A stretch of 64,000 bases of DNA from Triangularia verruculosa (lineage: Eukaryota > Ascomycota > Sordariomycetes > Sordariales > Podosporaceae), in the NCBI GenBank assembly GCA_033296885.1, contig MU863893.1, positions 248,001 to 312,000 of the forward strand. Direction: 5' to 3'. The notes under the pieces are model-generated. The model searched no databases, had not been told where the DNA came from, and saw only the letters and a list, made by a program, of their open reading frames with translations. Below are positions 1 to 11,000 of the stretch, piece after piece. Both the position numbers and the translations under genes were made by a program. Positions within the stretch are counted from its first letter, which is position 1; the number at the start of each line of letters is the position of its first letter.

Positions 1-673
1 CCTCAGCCACATCAACACCCTGGACCCCCCCTGACCACTGACCACCGATTGCTGCCCCTCCCAACCAATAGAGCCCGCTGTGATTCCCTGCAGAAGCAAA
101 GGGAGAAAAAAAGTGACAAGCATCCCTTCAGCACTGACAGCCGGAGGGACAAGTGACACCTGCACCTCCCAGGACCAGGTTTTGGGAGCAGCGTCGACGA
201 TCATCCGCAACGATTTTGCAAATCCTACTACCCTTCATTTTCAGCCCAAGAAGTCAAGTGACAACAATGACGTTTTATTTTCTCTAGGTAATTGCAACAT
301 TGAACCCTCAGCACAAACGCAGTAAACCAGTGGCCAGATATTGATACAAAAAAAAGTCTTTCTTTTTTTCCAACTTCAAATTCAACCAACAACAACAACA
401 ACAAAAAAAAAACACTATGGTGGGTAGGTAGGTAGGTAGGTAGGTATAATTGTACAAGAAAAAGAAACCAAACCCCGGGTTGCTCTCATGCCATGAAAAC
501 GATGCCTCCCATTTACATGCTTTGCCCGCCTTACTTAGCCATGCTGTAAAACGATCAACACCCCTTGCATCTTAACTGGGTGTGTGTGTGTGTGTGAAGC
601 AAACCTTCCCAACCCCAACTTTTTTTTATCGCCGTGTGTATGTACATCGACACAGAGAAGAGAAAAAAGAAAT
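1..673. other. Non-coding 3' flank of the forkhead gene
   Basis: I see no convincing gene here. The stretch contains a CAA repeat followed by an A run (about 385-411), five copies of TAGG (423-446) and a TG repeat (about 579-596). It lies downstream of the minus-strand forkhead gene and probably holds its 3' UTR. The small open frames have no recognisable features. Confidence 0.5.
423..446. repeat. TAGG tandem repeat
   Basis: Five consecutive GTAG/TAGG units form a simple tetranucleotide repeat in the 3' flank of the forkhead gene. Confidence 0.8.
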
Positions 674-2989
674 TTAATACGGGTGGTACCCCACCACACC
701 CATTCCCGCCGCAGCATGGTGGTGGTGCTGTCCGTCGTCCATAATCGCCGTGCTGGCTCCCCATCCGCTGTGATGATGATGTCCATGATCGTACACCACC
801 GTCCCGGGGTGCTGATGCATGATGCCACTGTGGTAGTCCCCATTGCTGGCACTTGTCGTTCTCAAGTCAGGCAGTAGCAGCCCGTCCGCCGTGCCTTGTC
901 CATAGGCAAGCCCGACATTGACTGGCTCGGGAGTGACGGGCTCGTCACTCGGCGCTCTGGTCGACGCGGCAGACCTTTGACTGTGCAGATAGTACCCATC
1001 CTGTACTGTCTGATGGTGGTACTCCAGCCCAGTGGTCTGCGGCTCCCCAAGCATGTCCACCTGCACCAGCGGCCCAGCGGGGTAAAACCCGCCGCCGTTG
1101 CTTGGGGAGTGCCCGTACGGCGAGGTCTGCGGAGGGGGTGGGTAGTAATTCGCCGTCATGGCCGCCACCTGAGCCTGAGCCATCGCGTGCGCAATGTTCT
1201 GAGCGTGGCTCCTCATGTTGGTCTGGGCGTGTCGGCTGGCAGAGGCGGCGCGGATTCTACCGGCGTAGACACCTGCTTTGCTGCGCTGCCCAGACGAGGA
1301 GGACCTGCGGCCAAAGTCATCGTATCGATGGTAAGATGACCCCCTTGACGAGGGAAGGGATGAGGAAGAAAGGGCGCCGCTCCGTCGGGCCTGGTTACCC
1401 TTGCGGTAGCGGGTGGTGGACTGGACCCCCTCGTGGATGGCCCAGGGCTCGAGGTACCATTCGGTGGATTTCTTTTGCTGTTCTGCTGCCGACGACGTGA
1501 TGACGGTAGGGGAGGAAGACGAAAGAACGACGGGTTTGGTCGCCTCTTCCTGGCCAGAAGAAGCTTTGTCAGACTTCTCGTCTGTGGTTGTGGAAGGGTC
1601 AGATTGGCTGGCGGTGCTGCTTTTCCGCTCACGCTTGGTGAAGGCCTGCCAAGAAACGGGCAACGGTTAGCAAAGGTCCCCGAGCGGCTGGCCCAAAAAG
1701 GAAACTGAAAAAAATCATACCATGTTCATGCTCAGATTGTGCCGGATGCTGTTCTGCCACCCTTTTGTGTCATCCTTGCCCTTGTCCGTGTTCTCCCGGA
1801 ACCACTGGTAGATCTCCTGCAGGGTCATGGCGTGGTTCGGCTTGCTCATAAAGGCGCGGTAAATGAGCTTTGCGTAGGGCTCCTCGTTCTTGCTGTTGTT
1901 GCTGCTACTGCCGGCCAGACCCGAGGGTGCGCCACCCCCGCCGCCGGGAAGTGTTGCTACTGCTGCTGATGTCGGGCTCGGCGCGGTGCTGTCGATTTGG
2001 CTCCCGATACCCGTTCCGATCGGGGGCGGCGGCGTGTGAGGGCAACTACCGCCTAGAGAATCTGCTAATGGCTGTGCGGCGGGTGTTGGACTCAACATAC
2101 CGTCTTCACAATCTACCACCAGACCGAGAGTGGTGCTGCAAGGCGACAGCGCACGAAGGCTTTCTGGTGTTGACACGGCATGGCTGTCGGTCTGATACTG
2201 ACGCGGGCATGGTTCTGTCTGGCTTCTTTGAAGAAAGCTGCCTTCTGACCCATCGAAACTCTGCATTGAGTGATGGTAAGGAAGCCCGTCAACCGGAAAC
2301 GAGGTCAGCTCGGCGCCCTGGGCAAAAGTGTCCCGTAATGGAAAAGATGGGACGACGTGAGCGTGCTGTCTCGGGTAGTGGTCCCACGATACCGAGCGGA
2401 TGTGTTCTGGAGGAGTCCAGCTGCGAGAAGACTGCGCGAGTTCGTCGGCTACAGGGCCGTGTCGAGAGCTGTGCAGAGCGTAGTTGTCAAAATCGTCGCT
2501 TCCCGTCTGTGACCCTCCCATGCAGGCGCTCCACATGGAAGAATCCCCTCCCTGGCGAGGCACCGGCGAAGGCATGAAAGCCCTCTGGCACTCGCCGTCA
2601 CGGATGCCCATCCCCACGGCCAGCTGCCCATCGGCGTTGGAGCTTGGATCGGGTGTTGTAGAGTTCTTCCGTGTTACGAGCTGTGGTGACGCTGTGTACA
2701 TGGCTTCCACACTTGTCAGAGGCGACATGTGAGGAGGCGATTGAGAAATGGATGGATCTCTTTTTACGCCTGTAGATGATGGTACGGTAAACGAAGATGA
2801 AGGCGTGCCGTTGTTGCAAAGCTCTGGATCCATTACTGGCAGCTCTGGTGGTGGTGTTGGAACGTTCGACAAGGAAAACTCTGTGTTTTCGGTTCGGAAT
2901 AGTGCGTACAATGTCATGTGAGTCGGAAAAGAGGTCGAGCAAGATGGTTGCGGGGGAAGGGGGGACAATAAACGAGTTTGATATGGCAA
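674..2989 (-). CDS. Forkhead-box transcription factor with split, insertion-bearing domain
   Basis: This is a DNA-binding transcription factor of the fungal forkhead family, expected in the nucleus. The model has two exons, 2989-1721 and 1645-674, separated by a 75-base intron (donor GTATGA, CTAAC branch, CAG acceptor), giving about 746 aa. The forkhead domain starts near residue 372 (YAKLIYRAFMS) and runs through helix 3 (WQNSIRHNLSMNM) to the intron. It resumes with FTKRERK, and the wing residues STEWYLEPWAI appear about 50 residues later, after a Ser/Thr/Lys-rich insertion. Other forkhead domains have only a few residues there. The N-terminal half is Ser/Pro-rich and the C-terminus is His-rich and looks disordered. 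The start is uncertain: Met25 (2917) or Met53 (2833, MDPELC) are also possible, and a 5' intron cannot be excluded. Family assignment is firm; the target genes are not known. Confidence 0.88.
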
Positions 2990-4995
2990 AGGATTCGCAG
3001 GGCTGGAATGGCAAGAGACGGAAAGATCAGTCTGGTGTTTGAGAAAGAGAGCAAGGCCGGGCAGTTGGTCCGCGATCAGCCGGAGGTGAGCCCGGGTATT
3101 ATGTGACCGTGGACGGTTGAAGTGGCTGGCCGGGATGAAGAGATCAAAGGCAAGGGACCCAGAGCAAGAGGACTGCTCTCTTGAAGAATGTATCCCGTAC
3201 CTCTCAGGGACAGTATCCCGGACGGTGGAGACAAGATCTAGAAGACCAAGACGGGCAAGATCTAATAGTCAGAGAGAAACAGAAGGGGGGTGGAGGGGGC
3301 GTGGAGGTAGAGGGGGACAATGACTTGACTACTAGCAAGTCACCAGGAAGCGGGTGTGCAAGGTAGGGGGGGGGGGGGGGGCCCTTGCCAGCACACATTG
3401 TTTGGTCGACTAGACCTACATCAGCATCCTCTGAGAGCAAGGCAGGGTGTGTGTGAGTGTGTACCCAGGTACTGTACGTGGGGTCAAGGGTGAAGGGGGT
3501 AATGTATGTGTGGTATGCGGCTAGGAAGGTACCATGCACGGCATGTTTCCTCTCAGTCTCTGACTGCGAGTGGACTTCGGGGAAATAGGTGTGTGTGGGG
3601 GGGAGGAGTGGGTGTAACCAAGAAGCTGCTTGTGTGTGCCCTGAAGCTGTAGGTGTGTGGGTAAGTTGTATGCTAAAAAAGGAGCACGATGCAAACGAAG
3701 AGAGGTGTGGCTGTCTAGTAGAATTCCTAGCTAGATCGTACATTACAATACGAATGCCAGGCACGAGTACTGCCGTGGGGAGAGAGGCGTTGCTCGAGAA
3801 AGGCCGGGGCCAGCAGCCTCATGGCCCATGCCGCATGGAGTCCAAAAAACGGCAGCCAAAAAAGAGACAGAATATCCAACAGGGGATCGACATGGCCGAC
3901 CCTGGGCTTTCGCCGGAAAACGGCCCACCAAAAAAGCTGAAAGAGAGAGAGAGGGCAGTATGCACCGTTAGCGGGACAAGCAGGAAGCCGTAGACACAAG
4001 ACTCAAGGGCGGTGACGGCTGACGGGTGATGGGTGTGAAGAAGAAGGCTCACACAAACTCATTGTCCTTTTTTTGTTCCCTTGCTGCAGCTTGTCGAGAT
4101 CGACAGGCGCGCATGATCCGGATGCCATTCTCTCCTTACCCGGTGCTGCTCGTGAACTGAGTGAGCCATATCATGGAAAATCACCCTCCAAAAGCCATGT
4201 CCGCCAGTCCGCCATACGATGCCGCCCACTACCTGACGGACGAGGACAGTGGAATGGCGGGAACATTTGCCAAAGGACGGCCTTGCGGAAGGGTGCAGAG
4301 GTCACCGGCCCTCTCGCAACATCGGGGGACCAATCAACGATGCGGGCTTAAAACGGCTCTGGGGCCAGTTGGTCAAGCATGTCCAATGACAAACCCGGCC
4401 ACTGCCTCACCTGTAGGCATTCTACACCGTGCGATGTCGATGATGGACCGGGCACAAATTGTGGTTATGCAAAGCGCGTTTCATTCTTCTAGAAGCTCTG
4501 GAGAAAGAGATGCAGGTTCATTTGGGCTGCCTTGCTGATGCTTGTCAGTCATGGCAGGTAGCCGCGGAGGCAGGTCGCGAGAAGCCGTCTTCCTGTGGAG
4601 TCAACAAGGACCTTCCTAGAAGCTATCGCGTCCTCCATGATGCCAGGCCGCCTGTCGGTCTCCTCCGGTGCTGTCTATCTCTGACGTCCGTCTCTCCACG
4701 TACACGTGTGGAAGGGTCCTGAAAGGCCCATCCATCCCGAGCGCAATAGGCCTGCCAAGAAGCAGTCGCTGTCAAGTCTCGGTAGCGCAGGCGAGGGTTT
4801 CCGAAAGGCGATCTGCTGAAGCGAACAAATGAGTGGCGCGATCATGTTCCACGCTCCGGATTCGGGAGGCGGCATCCTCAGACGTGACGGGGCAGGCCCC
4901 ATGTCGGCGGAGATAATGGATATGATGACCTGGCCAAGGTGGTGGTGTCACAAAAGTCAGGGGACGGTGAGAGGAGGAGGGGGAGATTTTGCTGG

Positions 4996-5028
<33 letters not shown>

Positions 5029-5318
5029 TCTGATGGACTCGCTCTGGTAATTGGTATTGGCCGGCATTTCGGGCCTCGTGCTGCAACATCGGCGGTGCAT
5101 CATACATATTTGCTGTCTGTCTGGTGGCCGACCCCACGGCGCCGGGGAAAAGGGGTCCTACTTACGGGGCCGATGCTGCTCGTGGCCGTGGCCGCGACCT
5201 CTTACGCGATGATGATGCTGCTTCAATGACAATAATGGACCGCCCGCCATCTCTGAATTCTATCGACAATCTCCACGATGCGGCGGTAGGAAAAGGATTG
5301 ACCGAGGTTTGAGGTCCT
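2990..5318. other. Gene-poor leader/spacer with low-complexity tracts
   Basis: No gene could be supported in this 2.3 kb stretch between the forkhead start and the cactin 3' end. It holds a G run (3366-3381), TG-rich DNA near 3440-3660 and a CT repeat (4997-5025). Long upstream regions are common for fungal developmental regulators, so a long 5' UTR or promoter of the forkhead gene is the likely content. The frame at 4161-4538 was considered but has no domain or codon signal that I trust. Confidence 0.45.
4997..5025. repeat. CT dinucleotide repeat
   Basis: About fourteen CT units occur in a row in the forkhead-cactin spacer. On the minus strand it reads as GA repeats, a possible GAGA-type promoter tract. 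Confidence 0.8.
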
Positions 5319-7220
5319 CTATTTCCTATAATAAATCTTTGGTGGAACGTTAGCGGACCAAACAACGTGAACACAACAACGGTTCCTTCTGAGTCTTACC
5401 TTCTTGAACTGAAAGTGGAGCTGAAGAATGCCCTGTCAACACACCAGAGATGTCAGCATTGCGCTCGTAGCACAAAGGAGAACGCATGAGGAAGATCAAA
5501 ATGAAGCCTGGACGGACTGGTCAGGGAGGCTGACTGTGATGAGGGGGTGTGTGTTCAACGTCAACTGCTGCTGGGCGGCGGACATTTGCCTTCCCAGGCA
5601 GATGATTACCCAGTTGGGCCGTCGAGGCCCGGGTCGCGCCTCACACAACACCCCACTGCAGACATCCCAATCACATCCATTACATACGGCACAGCACACA
5701 CTCCCCTGCCAAGAACGAAAAACGTGGGTTGCACCCATCACCAGACAACTCACCCTGTCAAAGCTGCTCTTGAAGCCGCGCTCCTTCTTGGCGCTGTAGT
5801 CCCATTCGCGGTCGACGATGCGGAAGGCGATGTCTTCATAGGGCGGGCCGGCGATGAAACGGATGAGACAAGTGTCTTCGGACCCTGCGGCGGCCAGAGA
5901 CTCTCCTTTACGACGGCCATGCTCCCGTATGATTTTGAAGGTCGGTGCTTTGGTCTTGTCGATAAGGTCCGGGTAGAAGATGTTGAACTTGTAGCCTTGA
6001 ACCACCTTGGGCGGGGGATGGTCGTGGTCGTAGTGTGTCTGGTTGTACTTGTTCCACTCGTATCCCATCTGCACGCGGTTGAAGTAGCGCGGCTTTCGTG
6101 GACGGTACTTGTCAGCCCAGAGAGGTTTTGACACTCCGGGAACCTCTTCCTCTGCCGCAAAGATCTCCTCTCCCTCGCTGATCCCCTTTGCAACCTCACG
6201 ATCATACAGGGCCTTGGTCGCCTGAGAGAAGTCCTCGGTGCCGACGGCAGCAAAGCGAGCGGTCCCCGGCGGTGGAGCATTGGACGAATTTGCGCTGTCA
6301 ATGGTCGATGCTGAGGGTCTGGATGCCGGCTTGGAGGAAGAACCGGCCGGTCCAAGTGCCGGCGCCTCACCGGCGTAGCCATCGGAAGCCTCTAATTCCT
6401 TGGCCTTCTCCGGGTCACGGGTCCTGAGCAGGTCAACCCGGGCCGCCTTGATCTCCTCACATATGTTCTTGAGCGTTGCCTTTGCCTTGTAGACCAAGAG
6501 ACTCTTGAGAAGTTGTTCCCAATAGTCCGTGTCGATGGGCTCGTTGGACTGCAGCTTGGCCTTGATCTGCTTCTCGAGCGCCTCCAGCTGCGCCAGCGAC
6601 TTTGGACTCAGGATCCGGTCCACATCCGACGCCACCGAGGTCACAGCCCTTCCCTCGGGACCCTGTGGCTTGAGTTTCTGACGGCGGTCGGCACACAGAG
6701 CGAGCAGCGCTGTCCAGTACTCCTTGTTCTTCTTGTTGCACTCGAGGGTGTGGTAGGACCTGACGTCTTCGTCGAGCTCCCTGAGCTGTGCCTCACCCAG
6801 GCTTTCGAGGAGGGCTTCGGGACCGAGAATGCTGATTTCGGCATCGGCATCGTCATCGTCAAACACATCGCGGTCCGTGTCGATGAAGCGGAGGTTGAAG
6901 GCAAGATAGTCGATGGGTTTGGCTCGGTGCTCCCGGACGCGGATGTCGGCCTTCTTCTTTGCCTGCTGCAGGACGAACTTGTCCTCGTCTGCTACGAACT
7001 GCTCGGACTGCTGGTCCTGGGTCAGGTATCGTCCAGCAGCAGCACTGTTTGCTCCGGTGCCCTTGGGGGGTAGGGGGCGCTGTGCTTTGGAAATTCGGTT
7101 GGTCGAGTCGAATCGAGGACCCGTGATGTCTCTGTCCCTCTCTCTGTCTCTTCCTCCTCGTCTGTCGCCCTGGAGTGGCGATTTCCAGCCGTCAATCATT
7201 GCTTGTCTCCCGGGATCCAT
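5319..7220 (-). CDS. cactin: Cactin, spliceosome-associated protein
   Basis: Cactin is a conserved spliceosome-associated nuclear protein (S. pombe Cay1, human CACTIN). The model has three exons: 7220-5754, 5432-5400 and 5336-5319, giving 505 aa. The N-terminal part is Arg/Asp-rich. A central cactin region contains AKPIDYLAFNLRF (near residue 100) and a helical middle domain. The C-terminal cactin domain runs from PRYFNRVQMGYEWNKY through VQGYKFNIFYPDLIDK to FIAGPPYEDIAFRIVDREW. Exon 2 encodes only GILQLHFQFKK and exon 3 only IYYRK and the stop. Both ends match the invariant family C-terminus, which fixes the splice sites: donors GTGAGT and GTAAGA, and a CTAAC branch before the last exon. Reading straight through exon 1 would add about 80 unrelated residues. 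The gene diverges from RTC1. Confidence 0.93.
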
Positions 7221-8048
7221 GTTTGCGGGCCGCCGCGGTGTGGTTGTCGGTGTTTCTTTTTTTGTAAAACAACGTGCTCGTATGTCCCTGGTAGCCGGTA
7301 TCTGCTGTGATACCCGTGGAAAATGAATCGAATACCGTCGTGCGACACACAGCAGGAGTGGCAGCTTCTAGGGATCACCGACCTGAACCGGGCGCTGTTG
7401 TAAAGAAAGCGGCAGATGGCGAGATGGAAGATGGGAAATGCGAGATGGCACTGGTCAGGAGGCTGCAGTTTGGCTGCGGCGCGGTTACAGTGCGCTGCGA
7501 GTCTGCGACAGGTGAAACCTTGCTGTGGTGTCGCGCTGCCAAGAGCCCATCGTCAGCTCGCCTCGCCCGGGCCAGGTGTTATCGATAAGAAGGTAGCTAC
7601 ACAGTAGGTTCCTGTCGGCTGTCTCAGCTGCTGTTGTGGTGGGGCACAGCTTCCAGGCTGCGGCGGGGGGAATTTGACAGCCGATCTGCCAGATGCCGGA
7701 GCTTTGCCGCCTTACTTCACAACACACACCACCTGAAGCTGTCGCAACCGTCAGACGGGAGCACCACCAGCGCGACTGGACGCGCCAACGCCGGGCTCAG
7801 GCACAGCATCTTCAACATCCATCCTGTCACCAAGGACGATACCGCGTCTTATCGATACCGTCATAGCCGGCCCTCGTTTGACCCATCGCGCGCAACCTCC
7901 AACGTGAGGCCAGCTCCGCCAAAGCGCCTGGAGCGCCCAGCGACCTTCGTATAGCGCTACCTTCGAATGCCATTCCATGTTCGAGACATAAGCCTACCGT
8001 GATTCGATCACCATGCCACCGTGAAGCCGACAAAGGGACCCCATTGCC
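7221..8048. promoter_or_regulatory. Bidirectional promoter between cactin and RTC1
   Basis: This 828-base spacer separates two divergent housekeeping genes. It carries a perfect palindrome TTATCGATAA (7579-7588) and a second near copy TTATCGATAC (7849-7858). Each palindrome contains GATA-factor cores in both orientations. Assigning GATA factors is inference; the palindromes are seen directly. Confidence 0.5.
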
Positions 8049-11000
8049 ATGTACAACCAGGGCAAAATCATGCGCAAGCTACTGGGAAAGCATGCGGCCG
8101 ACTCGCACGAGTCCACAGCCTCGGCCACCGTCACAAGCTCGCCCTCCAACAACTATCGACCAATCGCTCCCCAGAATGTCAAATACAAGACCACAGCCCC
8201 CCTCACCTGCCTGGACCAGTCACCGGACGGCAAGAGTGCAGTCCTGGCTAGCCACCATGTTCTGAAGATCATCAAGCTCGACGGTGGACTTCACGTCCAG
8301 GAGGATGTCGACCTACGCGCAATCCTCACCCAGCAACCTACCTATCGGAGTAACGCTCCCACTGCCGTGGCCGACCAGCTGTCCATTCAGGATGTCAAAT
8401 GGGGAAGTGTTGGCAATAAGGAGGTCCTCTACACAGCCTGCACCAGCGGCTGGATCTTTGAGTATAATGTCCAGCGTGCCAGAGCCACCAGGATCGGATC
8501 CCATCTTGACTACATCCAAATGCGCGAAGACTCTCGCCAGGTTAACTCTCTGGATTTGAACCCCCATTACACCACGTGGCTCTTGACTGGAAGTCAGGAT
8601 GGCCTGCTGCGATGTTTTGACCTGCGTGCACCAGTAAGCAACAGGATCTGGCCAACATACCGTGCCATTACGTCTTTCAAGTCACACGCGGACGGTGTCA
8701 GGCACGTTCAGTGGTCTCCCAAGGAGGGCTTCATCTTTGCCTGCGGGACAGAGCAAGGGATGGTGCTGAAGTGGGATATGCGGAAGCCCACCTCCCCCAT
8801 TCTGAGAATTAATGCCCATGAAAAGGCTTGCACCTCGATCGCATGGCATCAAGATGGTGACCATCTCGTCAGTGCTGGTCTGGATAGCAAGTGCAATGTC
8901 TGGGACATGTCTAGAACCGACAAGAGACAAAAGCCGAAATATGTGATTACCACGCCGGCTCCGGTCTGCTCATTGGCATGGCGGCCTGGCCAATGGTCCG
9001 CCACAGCTCAGGGAAAACGGGCCTCGCAGCTTGCCATGTCCTACGACGAGAGTGGTGTTAAGCGATACGGCATGAACTCGGTTCACATCTGGGATCTCGC
9101 CCGCCCAACCATGCCCTACAAAGAAATCCAGAGGTTCGACTACGCACCCAACTCGATACTTTGGCACGACCAATACCTTCTCTGGACTGCTGGACGTGAC
9201 GGATTCAACCAGTGCGACGTTTCCTTTGCCCCCAAAGTCATGGACCGCCAGACTATGTCGGCCTTTGCCTTTTCTTCCCAGGGCGAGGTGGCAATGTGTC
9301 TGGATGAGCGACCAGCCTCCACGCGCCCGCGGCCCAGCATGGTTCACCATGACACTACTTCCGCTCACGGGACGCCGTCCTACAGCTCCAGCCCCACCAC
9401 TCCCAGATTCAGCGTCAGCCGCAGTGATTCTGAGGATGATGCGGTTGGCAGCTTCTTGGGCCCAAGACAGCAAGGCAACCGCAAACGGCGAGCTAGCATG
9501 CGATCTGCGAACACCCTCAGCACCACACCCCCTGTTGGCCCTGCCATAGGCGAGACACTATCGCTGGAGGATACCATCAAGGTGACGGGCACGTACAAAC
9601 CGCAACAAGCAATGGCTATGGGGACCTATCTGGGACCAACCAATGCCGAGGTCGATGTGTATCTGAGTGTCAACTACTTCCAAGCCATTCACCTGGAACT
9701 CCCCTACCAGCCAGGCGGGCCGTCCATGCCAGAGAGAATAGCTACTATTCTGGAACATTTTGCCAAAGCCGCCGCAAGGGTCCGGCTTTCTCGACTGTCC
9801 CACACCTGGATGAACATTCTCTTCCTGGTAAAGCTCCTGCTCTATCGCCGGGCACAATATCACCTGGAGTTTCGTATGGACAAGTACCAGAACTCAACGG
9901 TCAAGAAAAAGGATCCGATAAGGAATCGGTCGCTGGGCCAGCTCTTTTCCGAACCGCCCAAGTTTGGGATCGACGGAGAGGCGGCGCCACGAAAGATGAC
10001 ATCGCTGGCAAGTTTCGACAGGGCCCTTCATCCGAGATCGCTCTTGTCTGAAGAGCTCGAGAGCACCTCCAACCAGCCTACCCCTGTGGCCCGGCCGGTG
10101 CCTGATACGGGAGCTATTCGAATCGATGACAGTGGCCGTAAGAAGCTCACCCCCATCATGGAACCAGAGAGCTTCACACTGCCTCCAGCCGCTCACCCTC
10201 GCACCCTCGAGCCTCGGCCACGTCTCAATTCGGTACCCCTGTCCGTCACCAGCCATGACAGCGAGGCTACCAATGCCAGCACCGAGGGCTACGACTTTTA
10301 CGACGCCGAGGCCCTCAGTAAGGCCATCGATGTGCCCACCAGACCTAAGCTGACCAAGGTGATAGAGTTTCGTGAACCCGGATCACCCAGTCGTGTTCGG
10401 AAGCCGCCTGTCTTGCGACATGATTCGGATGATAGTTTCACCCGGATCTTCTCCGTCTCGGACGAAGGCAGAGAGGCGACCAGCCTGGTCCAACCCTCGG
10501 ACAGCAGCGCTCCGTCGCAGGTCATGAGGGAGGCCATTGTGGCCGCCATCCGGAAGGGCTACCCAGGCGGAAGCGGGAGCGGAAGTGAAGACGGTGAATA
10601 CGAAAGTCGCATTCGTGGCAAGCAAATCGCCCTCGGCAGCTTACCGGGTCACCAGCCAGCACGGCAGTTGCTACAGCGTACCGAGACAGACATGACCTCA
10701 TACACGGCCTTCACAGACGAGCATCATGCCATTACTCAGACTACGACTGACAGCTTCGAGTCGCGCTTCCCCTCGCAGACAACGGATGGGGGTTTTGGAA
10801 TGGACTTTCCCGTCGGGCGAACTGGCGTGGAATCACCACCACTATACCAGTACGAGCTACTGTCGGTGGAAGCGGATCTATCACCGGAAGATGATTTGAC
10901 GCCTCACATTGTAGAGACCGACTACCTTTACTGGCGCGACGATCCTAGCTATCCCCACCCACTCTGCTCCTCTGCTGGATTCGGAGCTAGCGAAACCCCC

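Noticed and set aside
896..1339. A 147-codon plus-strand frame over the forkhead 3' exon
   Set aside because: Shadow of the forkhead coding strand.
4161..4538. A 125-codon plus-strand frame in the 2.3 kb spacer
   Set aside because: No domain, signal peptide or splice logic; could not be told from chance.
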